Assembly: GCA_947440715.1 (NCBI GenBank)
Contig: CANETI010000054.1
Span: forward strand, 1 to 10,431
Direction of reading: 5' to 3'
DNA length: 10,431 bases
From: Planctomycetota bacterium
GTDB taxonomy: Bacteria; Planctomycetota; UBA11346
Positions within the stretch are counted from its first letter, which is position 1. The number at the start of each line of letters is the position of its first letter. This document shows, one piece after another, positions 1 to 8,900 of this stretch. The notes under the pieces were generated by a model. It saw nothing but the letters and a program-made list of their open reading frames with translations, ran no database searches and was not told the origin of the DNA. A program made the translations under genes and the position numbers.

Positions 1-2188
1 CAGGGGTGACGCCGGCTAATAAATATTCGGCTCCTAGATTACTGGTCATAATGACGACCGTGTTTTTGAAATTAACTCGGCGTCCCTGACCATCCGTCAG
101 GTGACCTTCATCCAGTACTTGCAGTAACGCATTAAATACCTGCGGGTGTGCTTTTTCTACTTCATCAAATAATACGACGGAATATGGGCGACGGCGAACG
201 GCTTCGGTTAATTGACCACCTTCATCGTAGCCGACATAGCCTGGGGGCGCACCGATGAGCCGCGAGACGCTGTGACTTTCCATGTATTCCGACATATCGA
301 TACGAACGATATGTTTTTCATCGTCAAATAATTCAACCGCCAACGCTTTGGCTAATTCAGTTTTACCAACACCCGTGGGTCCTAGGAATAAAAAAGAACC
401 AAGTGGTTGGTTCTGATCAGACAGGCCTGCGCGTGAACGCAGGACGGCTTCTGCAACCGCATCGACGGCCTCATTTTGCCCAACCACGCGTTCATGGAGC
501 CGATCGCCGAGCTTAAGTAATCGTTCGCGGTCGCCTTCGGTGAGTCGATTGGCTGGGATTCCCGTCCAACGGCTTACGACCTCGGCAATAGCATCAGGAC
601 CAACCGATTCGCTGGACATGGTAGCTGTCGTGTCGTTGGCCATGGCGACTAATTTTTTCTCTAAATCGGGAATGACACCATAACGTAATTCTGCAACTTT
701 GGCTAAATTGTAGGCGCGCTCTGACTGTTCCATCAGTAGTTTCGCCTCTTCAATTTGTTGGCGAATTTTACGCCGATCATCAACGCGCGATTTCTCCGAC
801 TGATGTCTGGTCGTCAGTAATGATAATTGTTCTTTCGCTTTAGATAATTCAACGCGCACTTTATCTAGGCGTTCTTTGCTGGCTTTATCTGATTCGCGTT
901 TCAGGGCAGTCGCTTCGACTTCTAATTGTAACGTGCGACGATTAAGTTGATCAATCTCAGCTGGTGAAGAATCCAATTCAACACGGGCATTGGCACAGGC
1001 CTCGTCAACTAAATCAATGGCCTTGTCCGGGAGGAAACGGTCAGCGATATAGCGATCACTTAGTGTGGCCGCCGCGACCAGTGCGGCATCCGCAATACGA
1101 ACGCCGTGATGGCTTTCATAGCGCTCGCGTAAACCTCGTAGAATGGAAATGGTATCTTCGACCGTGGGTTCTCCGACCAATACGGGCTGAAAACGTCGTT
1201 CAAAAGCGGCATCTTTTTCAACGTGTTTGCGATATTCGTCTAACGTGGTGGCGCCAATGCAGTGCAATTCACCGCGCGCTAACAGGGGCTTGAGCAAATT
1301 GGCAGCGTCCATAGCGCCATCAGATTTACCGGCTCCCATTAACGTGTGCATCTCATCAATGAATAAAATAATAGCGCCGTCAGATGATTTCACTTCATCA
1401 AGCACGGCTTTCAAGCGTTCTTCAAACTCGCCACGGAATTTTGCGCCAGCGACTAAGGAACCAAGATCGAGGGAGATTACGGTTTTATTTTTTAGGCCCT
1501 CAGGCACATCGCCTTTGACAATCCGATTTGCCAGGCCTTCGACGATGGCAGTTTTACCTACGCCTGGTTCACCGATCAGGACGGGATTATTTTTTGTGCG
1601 GCGTGAAAGCACGCGAATGACTCGGCGAATTTCTTCATCGCGACCAATGACCGGATCCAATTTTCCTTTTTTCGCATCCGCAACTAAATCGCGGCCATAT
1701 TTAGCTAAAGCATCATACGTATTTTCAGCCTGATCGCTTTGTACCGTGCGACCTTTACGAACCTCATCAATGGCTTTCGCTAGATTACTTCGTCCAAAAC
1801 CTTCTTGGTTTAAAATACCGCCGATTTTGCGATCGCTGGTGAGACCAATTAATAAATGTTCGATGGCCAGATGAGAATCGCCGCGAGCTTTTTGATCTTT
1901 TTGTCCGGCTTGGATGACTTTCATTAAATCACTACCAAAACCAATTTGGCTGGGCGTGGGTTGTTGTGTTGGCAAGGATGATAATTCGCGACGCAAGGCG
2001 GTTTCTATGGTGCGCGGATCAGCGTTGACTTTTTCCGCTAAACGTCGCGCGAGTCCACTGTCGTCGGCAAATAAAGCGACCGCCAAATGAACGGGCTCAA
2101 CCTGAGCATTGTCATGGCTCGTCGCCTGTTCTTGCGCGCTCATCAGTGCGGCGCGGGATTTTTCAGTTAATGTATTGGGATCAAGCAT
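1..2188 (-). CDS. clpB: ATP-dependent chaperone ClpB (3' end cut by window edge)
   Basis: This is the Hsp100 AAA+ disaggregase, which threads aggregated proteins through a hexameric ring together with DnaK. The window holds 729 codons; by comparison with the 857-residue E. coli protein, about 130 C-terminal residues lie off the left edge. Visible in order are the N-terminal Clp repeat domain (about 1-145), NBD1 with Walker A GEPGVGKT (206-213, Lys212) and Walker B LFIDE (Glu279), a long charged coiled-coil M domain (about 405-525, ending near RAYNLAKVAELRYG), and NBD2 with GPTGVGKT (Lys609) and LFDEVEKAH (Glu676). Lys212 and Glu279 fall at the same numbers as in E. coli, which supports the start. 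An in-frame ATG lies three codons upstream at 2197, but GAAGGA abuts it directly and is correctly spaced (9 nt) for the ATG at 2188. The M domain separates ClpB from ClpA and ClpX. No CIRCE element or clear heat-shock promoter was seen upstream. The DHH gene upstream on the same strand may be co-transcribed. Confidence 0.97.
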   Translation of the reverse strand, partial: MLDPNTLTEKSRAALMSAQEQATSHDNAQVEPVHLAVALFADDSGLARRLAEKVNADPRTIETALRRELSSLPTQQPTPSQIGFGSDLMKVIQAGQKDQKARGDSHLAIEHLLIGLTSDRKIGGILNQEGFGRSNLAKAIDEVRKGRTVQSDQAENTYDALAKYGRDLVADAKKGKLDPVIGRDEEIRRVIRVLSRRTKNNPVLIGEPGVGKTAIVEGLANRIVKGDVPEGLKNKTVISLDLGSLVAGAKFRGEFEERLKAVLDEVKSSDGAIILFIDEMHTLMGAGKSDGAMDAANLLKPLLARGELHCIGATTLDEYRKHVEKDAAFERRFQPVLVGEPTVEDTISILRGLRERYESHHGVRIADAALVAAATLSDRYIADRFLPDKAIDLVDEACANARVELDSSPAEIDQLNRRTLQLEVEATALKRESDKASKERLDKVRVELSKAKEQLSLLTTRHQSEKSRVDDRRKIRQQIEEAKLLMEQSERAYNLAKVAELRYGVIPDLEKKLVAMANDTTATMSSESVGPDAIAEVVSRWTGIPANRLTEGDRERLLKLGDRLHERVVGQNEAVDAVAEAVLRSRAGLSDQNQPLGSFLFLGPTGVGKTELAKALAVELFDDEKHIVRIDMSEYMESHSVSRLIGAPPGYVGYDEGGQLTEAVRRRPYSVVLFDEVEKAHPQVFNALLQVLDEGHLTDGQGRRVNFKNTVVIMTSNLGAEYLLAGVTP

Positions 2189-2197
2189 GGCAGCCAT

Positions 2198-2203
2198 TCC
2201 TTC
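2198..2203 (-). promoter_or_regulatory. Ribosome binding site that decides the clpB start
   Basis: Read on the minus strand this is GAAGGA. It ends immediately before the ATG at 2197, which is too close for initiation, and 9 nt before the ATG at 2188. The second is the functional-looking arrangement and gives a protein starting MLDPNTLTEK, similar in style to many ClpB N termini. Confidence 0.6.
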
Positions 2204-2309
2204 GAAGTAGGCTCATGAGTTGAGCGCAAACGGACGAGCAGGTAATAGTGCAACACTAGCGCGACACATGCCAATCAATACGGCTAATAATCGGTTCAAT
2301 TTGACCAGG

Positions 2310-3185
2310 TCACGGCGTGGAGCGGCGCACTGGAACCGGGCAGTCGGCAGACGTAATAAAATGGGTGTGGTTGAGATAGCACGCCGAATTGCGATGTCCG
2401 CCGCCACCGCGCGCATCAGCCAGGGTCGCACAATTAACGCTGCTCACATCGGATGAACGCAGGCTGTGCACCCAGCGTCCATTGCCCTTACGATAGACTA
2501 AAATAGCTAAATCGTAACCTAAGCCACCAGCATCAACGGGTGTACAAATATGATCGCCAATTTCATTTTGGTCTTGGTTGCAGGGTACAAATAACGCGCG
2601 TTTTTCGCTGAGGCCATAGGGGGCTTCAATAGCGATGCCGGTGGTAATGGCTTTGGCTACGCGCTCTGCCGTCGCGGCCAATAAGGGGCGACCAATGCGC
2701 TCCATTTCAGCGAGGTCGACATCCAAAATGCCGGCAAATTTATCTCCAGGAAACTTCGCGGATAGCCCTGCGGCAATCGCACGACTGTTAGGTAATTGCC
2801 ACAACCACAAATCTTTGTCTTTAATATAATTAATGACTTCTGGTGGTTTTTGCTGTGGAAATAAGGTTTTCCACGTTAGTGACGTGCCACATTCCGTGAC
2901 ATCCAAGGTGCCCCAGCCTAATTGCTTATGCACCGGAATTTGGCTCGCATGGTGATCAAGCCAAATGACCGACGTGGCCTGGGCACGAATGGCGCGCATG
3001 TGTTCAATCGCTAAACCGAAATCAACAATGTAGACGATCCGATCCAAGACGGTTGGCGGAGTGACGCCATATTGCATGGATAAGAATTCGCAGTCGGGTT
3101 CTTTGCGTTGCACCACGGCCGCTGCACCATTGCCATCAAGACAATTTTTATGATAGATGCAAAATGGTCGAGGCATGGTTGCCAT
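2310..3185 (-). CDS. DHH/DHHA1-family phosphoesterase
   Basis: This is a 291-residue predicted cytoplasmic phosphoesterase of the DHH superfamily (relatives include RecJ, NrnA-type nanoRNases and exopolyphosphatase-like proteins), which use metal ions bound by Asp and His to cleave phosphodiester or phosphoanhydride bonds. Visible motifs are YHKNCLDGNGAA near residues 11-22 (Asp17), VDFG at 54-57 (Asp55), the signature DHH at 77-79 inside WLDHHAS, KDKDLWLW in the middle, and a DHHA1-like GGGGHRNSA at 260-268. The motif order and spacing fit a compact DHH-DHHA1 enzyme, and the YHxNCxDG form fits the subgroup often annotated simply as DHH phosphoesterase. The substrate (short RNA, cyclic dinucleotide product or polyphosphate) cannot be read from the sequence. 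The residue after the GGGHRNSA motif is Cys where Gly is common. An alternative ATG lies at 3176 (MPRPFC...); neither start has a visible Shine-Dalgarno sequence. The gene ends 121 bases before clpB on the same strand. Confidence 0.85.
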   Translation of the reverse strand: MATMPRPFCIYHKNCLDGNGAAAVVQRKEPDCEFLSMQYGVTPPTVLDRIVYIVDFGLAIEHMRAIRAQATSVIWLDHHASQIPVHKQLGWGTLDVTECGTSLTWKTLFPQQKPPEVINYIKDKDLWLWQLPNSRAIAAGLSAKFPGDKFAGILDVDLAEMERIGRPLLAATAERVAKAITTGIAIEAPYGLSEKRALFVPCNQDQNEIGDHICTPVDAGGLGYDLAILVYRKGNGRWVHSLRSSDVSSVNCATLADARGGGGHRNSACYLNHTHFITSADCPVPVRRSTP

Positions 3186-3236
3186 GGTTAATTAGCGAAG
3201 CAGTTGAGCAAGGGGTATTTGCGTTTGATTGGAGCC

Positions 3237-3392
3237 AGTCCGGAAGTGGGTGATCGATCGTTGTTGATGGGACGGGCGACGTACCTGTTGCTGCAAAATG
3301 CTGGGGCCAATATTGGACGAGAGTTTTTTCTGTCGCGGCGCAATTTTCGTTTGCACGTCATGTTGTTGCCGATCGCGCAAGACTTCCGGACT
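3237..3392. repeat. 11-bp inverted repeat pair between divergent genes
   Basis: AGTCCGGAAGT at 3237-3247 is the exact reverse complement of ACTTCCGGACT at 3382-3392, with 134 bases between the arms. The match does not extend beyond 11 bp on either side. Each arm has the palindromic core TCCGGA. Placed between two divergent genes, the arms could be paired operator half-sites or the base of a long RNA stem. A chance match is also possible: a rough estimate is one or two percent for an exact 11-mer inverted pair in a region of this size. Confidence 0.45.
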
Positions 3393-3516
3393 TCTGAAAT
3401 ATCCCGCAAGCCGACGACCGACCTGGCGGATAGCCTATAACTACCACTGGACGTTGTTTCCGAGTGACCAAAGATGGTCGGCCCGCACCAACCGTTTCTT
3501 CTTTCACCATGCATTT

Positions 3517-3520
3517 GGAG
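3517..3520 (+). promoter_or_regulatory. Ribosome binding site for the 548-residue exported protein
   Basis: GGAG lies 5 nt upstream of the ATG at 3526. The open frame runs back to about 3298, but this site and the signal peptide beginning exactly at 3526 fix the start. Confidence 0.65.
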
Positions 3521-3525
3521 TGCCC

Positions 3526-5172
3526 ATGCGTCGTTTCCTCGTTTCCGCCCTGGCTATTTGCTCGTTGGGTTCGCTCAACGCGGCTGACTACGCCATTCCA
3601 GCACCCATGGCGATGCCCGATGAAGGTGCCTATGCCGTGGCGGTGTTGCCTGATTTGCTAACGACGCTGAGTCGCGTTGAAGCCCTCATGGAACTTTTCA
3701 CCCCTGGGCAAGTGAAGCCCGGCCAACTAAAAATGGGCTTGGGTGCGATGCTTGGTGATATGGACCTGGCCAATTTTGCTGGGAAACCAATTGTCGTCGT
3801 TGTTGGCCCTGGGGCTCCAACTCCGACCTTTGCCATTATCATTCCGGCAAAAAATCCACAGCTTTACCTCGATGCCGGGGTAAATTTTGGTATGTTATTG
3901 GGTAAAGCCGAAGGTGGTCTAGCGATTATGACGCAAACGCCAGATGGCGAAATTTTGGGTGAAAAAATTGCCAAGGTTTATCCGGCATTAACGCAATCAT
4001 TACCCAAAGGCGATATTCGTTTATTGGTATCACCCGATAAATTGGTTGCTGCCTACGGTGGCATGTTGGGCATGATGGCGCAAATGGCAGCCGCGCAGGG
4101 TGGGCAGCCAGAAGCCGCTAAAATTTTAGGTTTAGAAGTTGCTGGGCTTATGGCCATGGCTGCTGATGTCGCGAGTGTGCAGATGGATTTCACGTTGGAT
4201 CCAGCTGGTTCAGTTGGGGAAGAAATCACGGTTAATGCTAAGCCAGGCACGGCATTGGCAAAAGCGTTGGTGGCGCCAGCCCCAGCAAACGGTCAGCGTG
4301 CGGCTGCTCGCCTGAGTAATGAACCATCATTAATGGGCATGAGTGGACGCGTTAACTGGAACGCGTGGTCGCAATATATGAGTAAATTAATGGGTGACCT
4401 GAAAGCAAAACCAGAAGCCGCTGGAATTATCACGGATGAATTAATTAAAGCGACCGGCGATTGGGGCGCTGGTTTGTCGGGTGATTTTGCCTTTACCATG
4501 CGTAGTGTCGAAGGTGCTCCTTTGCCCTTTCAATGGGAAGGCCTTTATGCTTGTGCGGATGTGGCAAAAGCAGAAGCCTCAATTCTTAGCTTGGTCGGAC
4601 AAATGTCGGGAGATTCAGCGCTCGGTAAATTATATAATGACATGGGCGTCACCATGGAATTTGCGAAGGCTGCGCGTACCAGCCCTTCTGGTGTGGCTGT
4701 CCATAAAATGAGCGCCAACATTGATCCTGCGAAAGTGCCACCAGAACAAGTAAACCAAATGAAAATGATGTCATCGTATGAATTGGCCGTGACCAAAGGC
4801 TGGGTCGTCATGGCACAGGAATCGGTTGCGTTGGACGCATTGATTGCCGGAACTGGTAAAGGCATGACCGTACAGGCCGATAAAACCTTGGGCACTGAAC
4901 GCCAAGCTTACTTTGATCTTGATTTATTGGGCTTTATTAAAGCCGCGATGAAAATGGCCGGCACCGGCATGGAAGGGATGATTCCCGCCAGCAAACCCGG
5001 CAACGCCATGAGTGGCGCGATGACCAGTGGCGAGGGCAAGGCCCTGTTCGAATTACGAATTCCATTAGCGCCCTTCGCCGACATGGCCAAAGCCTTCGGC
5101 GGCGGCGGCGGTCGCGGTGGACGCGGCGGTGCGAACAAGGCACCACCACCAGATCAAAATCCAGCGTTCTGA
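3526..5172 (+). CDS. Exported protein of unknown function with Gly/Arg-rich C terminus
   Basis: The product is 548 residues. It begins with a classic Sec signal peptide: MRRF, a hydrophobic stretch, then LNA at 17-19 as the likely cleavage site, so the mature protein should be periplasmic or outside the cell. The body is rich in Met, Ala and Gly, with no catalytic motif I can name. A segment around 83-110 (AGKPIVVVVGPG, then TPTFAIIIPAKNP) and alternating beta-like and helical stretches recall the DUF3352-like exported proteins of planctomycetes and relatives; this resemblance is tentative. The last 25 or so residues are low complexity (AFGGGGGRGGRGG, then KAPPPDQNPAF) and probably disordered. 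The ATG at 3526 was chosen over upstream in-frame starts because GGAG lies 5 nt before it and the signal peptide starts there. A strong terminator 16 bases downstream suggests it is a single gene or the end of its transcript. I do not recognise its function. Confidence 0.85.
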   Translation: MRRFLVSALAICSLGSLNAADYAIPAPMAMPDEGAYAVAVLPDLLTTLSRVEALMELFTPGQVKPGQLKMGLGAMLGDMDLANFAGKPIVVVVGPGAPTPTFAIIIPAKNPQLYLDAGVNFGMLLGKAEGGLAIMTQTPDGEILGEKIAKVYPALTQSLPKGDIRLLVSPDKLVAAYGGMLGMMAQMAAAQGGQPEAAKILGLEVAGLMAMAADVASVQMDFTLDPAGSVGEEITVNAKPGTALAKALVAPAPANGQRAAARLSNEPSLMGMSGRVNWNAWSQYMSKLMGDLKAKPEAAGIITDELIKATGDWGAGLSGDFAFTMRSVEGAPLPFQWEGLYACADVAKAEASILSLVGQMSGDSALGKLYNDMGVTMEFAKAARTSPSGVAVHKMSANIDPAKVPPEQVNQMKMMSSYELAVTKGWVVMAQESVALDALIAGTGKGMTVQADKTLGTERQAYFDLDLLGFIKAAMKMAGTGMEGMIPASKPGNAMSGAMTSGEGKALFELRIPLAPFADMAKAFGGGGGRGGRGGANKAPPPDQNPAF

Positions 5173-5188
5173 GCTTGGATCACTCGGT

Positions 5189-5226
5189 AAAAGCATGAGG
5201 CGCCTGACGGCGCTTCGTGCTTTTTT
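5189..5226 (+). terminator. Strong intrinsic (Rho-independent) terminator
   Basis: A 16-base arm at 5189-5204 (AAAAGCATGAGGCGCC) pairs with 5209-5224 across a TGAC loop at 5205-5208. All 16 positions pair if two G-U wobbles are allowed, and a run of six T follows the G+C-rich part of the stem (5221-5226). It begins 16 bases after the stop codon of the exported-protein gene. The A-run on the 5' side would give a T-run on the other strand, but no minus-strand gene reaches it. Confidence 0.92.
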
Positions 5227-5282
5227 GTTGCTGAATCTGCGGCAAGGATCAACCCTTTCGATTGACGATGATGCGAAGCGAG

Positions 5283-5888
5283 ATGGTATGCGTCCGACTT
5301 ATGCATCACCTCGTTCATTCATGGCTCATGATAATACTTTGCGCCTATGCGCTCCTGCTCACTGGATGTGCTGCGGATCGTGCGGCAAAGACGACATCGG
5401 TTAGTTCATGGCCTTATTTTGACGGGAATACTTGGCATACGTGCGTGCCAGCGACGCAGCAAATCTCAGTCGAACGTCGAATCGCTGGCACCGAACAGGT
5501 GATGACCGAAGTTATTATTATCCGTCAAGGTGCCTCATCCGCAGCCGAACTAGATGAGGTTGCTCGGCAAATGCGTGGGGCGCAGTCAGATATTAAACAG
5601 ATATATGGCTATGTCATGATCGGTGACCAAACCGAGAAATTAACCCGACGTTTGCGTCCGCAAATTATTGTACATACCAAACCTAACGAGAATATTCATG
5701 GGTTGTGTGCACGGCACAAAGCGCGGTTAATTGAACCGTTGTCTTATAGTCCAAACTCCTACCTCGTGGAGCCAATGGACGTTGGTTTATTTACGGCAAT
5801 GACGGTAGCAGAACATTTACAACAAGATCCCGCTGTGATTTATGCAGCACCGCAGATCGAGCAACAGCGAGCGCTCAAAAGCCGCTAA
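5283..5888 (+). CDS. Predicted lipoprotein resembling a free-standing subtilase pro-region
   Basis: The product is about 201 residues with a lipoprotein signal peptide: a hydrophobic stretch ending LLLTGC, making Cys29 the predicted lipidated residue, followed by Ala. Its last 80 residues (122-201) align without gaps to residues 107-186 of the protease encoded 19 bases downstream. I count 22 identities, including shared KP, PN, A-T-A, LQ and the V-x-YA-x-P signature typical of subtilase propeptides (here VIYAAP, in the protease VRYAMP). The region before it also looks similar in layout. There is no catalytic domain. Free propeptide-like proteins are known as subtilase inhibitors or folding helpers (the I9 type), so a cognate chaperone or inhibitor held in the membrane is a reasonable inference. 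The start is uncertain: TTG 5262, ATG 5268, 5271, 5283 and 5301 are all in frame, and 5283 has a weak GAAG 4 nt upstream. No promoter was identified in the short gap after the terminator. Confidence 0.8.
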   Translation: MVCVRLMHHLVHSWLMIILCAYALLLTGCAADRAAKTTSVSSWPYFDGNTWHTCVPATQQISVERRIAGTEQVMTEVIIIRQGASSAAELDEVARQMRGAQSDIKQIYGYVMIGDQTEKLTRRLRPQIIVHTKPNENIHGLCARHKARLIEPLSYSPNSYLVEPMDVGLFTAMTVAEHLQQDPAVIYAAPQIEQQRALKSR

Positions 5889-5893
5889 TCTTT

Positions 5894-5898
5894 AAGGA
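5894..5898 (+). promoter_or_regulatory. Ribosome binding site for the S8 protease
   Basis: AAGGA lies within the 19-base gap after the lipoprotein stop codon, 9 nt before the ATG at 5908. It supports this start and independent ribosome loading on a shared transcript. Confidence 0.65.
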
Positions 5899-5907
5899 TT
5901 TAAACGT

Positions 5908-8900
5908 ATGCTACGAATTTTGTTATGTTGTGTATGTTTCTTGGCGACGACTTATGGCGCAGAGCATTCGGTTTATTACTGGATCGGTGACGTGCGTATT
6001 GAGACCTCCATCTCGTTAGATGCGGTCGCTTGTGAGGTTTTGAATGAAGAAAAAAAAGAACAGTTGAAGCAACGTGGATTTTTGGGATTTAATCGCCATA
6101 AAGACTTTGAGGTTGTTGCGACGAGCAATGGGACCTCCCTGAAAGCATTGGCGGCGCAATTACAGCAGGCTGGCATAGAGCGAAATACTCGGGCGATATT
6201 ATCAGGGCCAAAGGATCAAAATGCACGACTCTTATCGCGGCAAGTGGTTGTTGGATTAAAGCCAGACATTGATTTGTTAGCAGAGTTGGAAATACGGGGT
6301 GGCAAGCTGGCCTATAAAATACGGCATATCCCCAACGTCATTGTTATTGATGCTCTGGGTGATGATGTATTGGCAGCACTTACTCTGGCAAATACCTTAC
6401 AAGAAAGTGGTCGAGTTCGTTATGCGATGCCACTCATTTTGGGCCAACGTAGTTTAAGGGGTGACCCAAGCGACCCGTTATTTACTCAGCAATGGCACCT
6501 AAAAAACACGGGTCCGAGCGGTGGACTTCAACCATCTACTGCGGTTGCCGGTAACGATATCAATGTTCGAAATGTCTGGGATTACACGGCAGGTACGGGA
6601 CTTGGAACAGGTATCAATGTGGCCGTGGTTGACGAAGGAGTAGAACGAAATCACGAAGACTTAGTAGATAATGCGCGTTTTGATTTAGGGTTGAATTTTC
6701 AAGGTCCTCCGGGTAACGGATCTGATCCGACTCCAGCAAGTGGGTTTTCACATGGAACGAGTGTTGCAGGTTTAATCGCTGCTCGGGATAATAATAAGGG
6801 GGGTGTTGGTGTTGCGCCACGCGCTAAGATTATCGGTATTCGTTTATTGGGAGGTAATTCTTCTGATGCGATGGAAGCCCAATCAATGGTCTATCAATCA
6901 ACCGATGCTGATGCGACTAAATTGGTACATGTCAGCAATAATTCATGGGGACCATCTGATGACGTAGTATATGTTGACCCATTTGATAATGTATATGATC
7001 TCTTACCGGATGCATATTTAAAACCGACGATGCGTGATGCTTTGATAACAGGTACGACCCAAGGTCGTCAGCAACGTGGTATTATTTATCTTTGGGCAGC
7101 TGGTAATGGTCGAGATAAATACAGCGACCCCGACCCCGACCTCGACCTCGACGGCGATAATTTAGCGTACGACGGGTATGCTAGTTCACGGTTTGTAATT
7201 GCGGTTGGAGCGACAACTTCAGATGGCACCCAGGCGAGTTATAGCGAAAATGGACCATCCTTATTTATAAATGCTACGGGCGGTGACTTTAATGGCGCCC
7301 AAAATGTCCCAGGGGATGAGGGGGTAGTGACTACGACAATGTCAAATGGCTATACATCGAAAGGCTCCGAATTTGTTGGTACCTCAATCTCAACTCCGAT
7401 TGTTGCTGGGGTCGTGGCTTTGATGCTGGAGAAAAACCCATTATTAACATGGCGCGATGTGAAGCATGCGTTTGTGAGAACTGCGTTTAAGAATGATGCT
7501 GGTAATAGTGATTGGCAAACGAATGGCCGCGGTTTTCATCACAATGTACGTTATGGTTTCGGACGCGTCGATGCAGTAGCCGCCGTTAATATCGTCAATC
7601 CATCAACGTGGACGAATGCGCCGGCTTTGGTGGCACCGATTTCGATAAGTGAATCAGGATCATTTCCCATTCCTGATAATAACCCTGCCGGAATGACGCG
7701 AGCTTTAACGCCCTCAGGAATTCCGACTGATTTTAAAATTGAGCATGTGGAATTAACGGTATCGATGACGCATTCGTATCGTGGTGATGTTCGTTTCGAG
7801 TTAACTTCGCCAAGTAACAAGAAGAGCGTTTTTGAATCGCGACCAGTGGATCGGTTTGATCATTTATCAAACTGGGTTTTTACCAGTGTGGTGAACTGGG
7901 GTGAATCAGCCACTGGCCAATGGTCTTTGCAGGTCATTGATGAAGAATCCGGGGATATAGGAGCATTAACGAACTGGTCTTTAACCTTACATGGCTACGT
8001 ACCGTATACGGCGCCAACATTATCGTCAGCGACGCCGAGTGGCATTATTACGGGATCAGGTGAAACGATGATAACGGTTTCCGGTACAGGATTTCGTGCC
8101 GGAGCGACCCGTTTTAATTGGACTAGTACGAGTGGTGATAATGCTGATTTAGCCGTCACCGTCGTGTCAGCTACGGAAGCGCAATTAACCGTGCCGGTTG
8201 GTTTTCTCTCACCATCAGCTATCGGGACGATTACTGCACGTAATCTTGGCTTCGATGGCGAAGCAACACTGACTTCAAACAGCCTGCCAATTTCGATAAG
8301 TGCTACGCCATCAATTACTTTTGTTACGACACCTAGTTCATCATATAACGAAGATACTCCGATTGGATTAACGGTGACCGCGAGCGACCCTGATGTTGGT
8401 GATGCATTAACCTTTACCGCCACGTCATCGAATCCATCACTTTTCACCAACGGTAATTTAGTATTTAGCGGTACGGGCAATACCCGTACGTTGACGTCAA
8501 CACCCGTTCCAGACGCGATTGGCACGGCAATTATCACGATTACGGTATCCGATGGTGTGAGTTCGGATTCGGAAGCTGTGACTTTGCAGGTGATTAATGT
8601 AAACGATTCTCCAGTGGCATTGGGCGGACGTTTTCAAGTTCGTGCGAGCGCCTTGCTAACGGGTACCGTGACTGGGTACGATCCAGAAGGCAGTTCATTA
8701 TCTTTCCTTAACGTAACTGATCCACCTGGCGGTGGAACCTTTTCCTTTAACACGACGAGTGGGCAATTTACTTTCACTCGAGTTCAAACTGGCATGACGA
8801 GTTTTACCTACACAGTTTTTGATGGCGTCACGGTTTCTGATCCCGCTGTTGCTTATATTACGGTAACAGGTGATCCGAATGGTATTCGTCCATTAATTGT

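Larger units (their letters stand above)
3186..3525. other. Divergent intergenic region with no confident gene
   Basis: These 340 bases separate the minus-strand DHH gene from the plus-strand exported-protein gene, so both promoters should lie here. No convincing -35/-10 pair was found on either strand. Two short open frames overlap antisense to each other: a TTG-started plus frame at 3204-3440 (78 aa) and a TTG-started minus frame at 3192-3380 (62 aa). Neither resembles a family I recognise, and they cannot both be ordinary genes. The minus frame stops 6 bases before the DHH start codon. An 11-bp inverted repeat lies at 3237-3247 and 3382-3392. No tRNA-like or riboswitch-like structure was recognised. 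Confidence 0.5.

Noticed and set aside
964..1733. Plus-strand open frames of 109 and 168 residues
   Set aside because: Both lie fully inside clpB, whose minus-strand frame has continuous, residue-numbered matches to ClpB motifs. They are antisense shadows.
2189..2309. Heat-shock promoter or CIRCE element upstream of clpB
   Set aside because: No TTAGCACTC-type inverted repeat and no well-spaced sigma-32-like or sigma-70-like boxes were found on the minus strand.
2213..2431. 72-residue minus-strand frame between the DHH gene and clpB
   Set aside because: More than half of it overlaps the 3' end of the DHH gene in another frame. It has no ribosome site or recognisable motif, and it ends just before the clpB ribosome site.
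3298..3525. 76-residue N-terminal extension of the exported protein
   Set aside because: A Sec signal peptide and a well-spaced GGAG fix the start at 3526. The extension is Arg/Cys/Phe-rich and not conserved-looking.
7551..8537. Minus-strand frames of 89 and 180 residues
   Set aside because: They are antisense to the P domain and Ig-like domains of the protease. The Val/Pro-rich composition is what antisense reading of such repeats yields.
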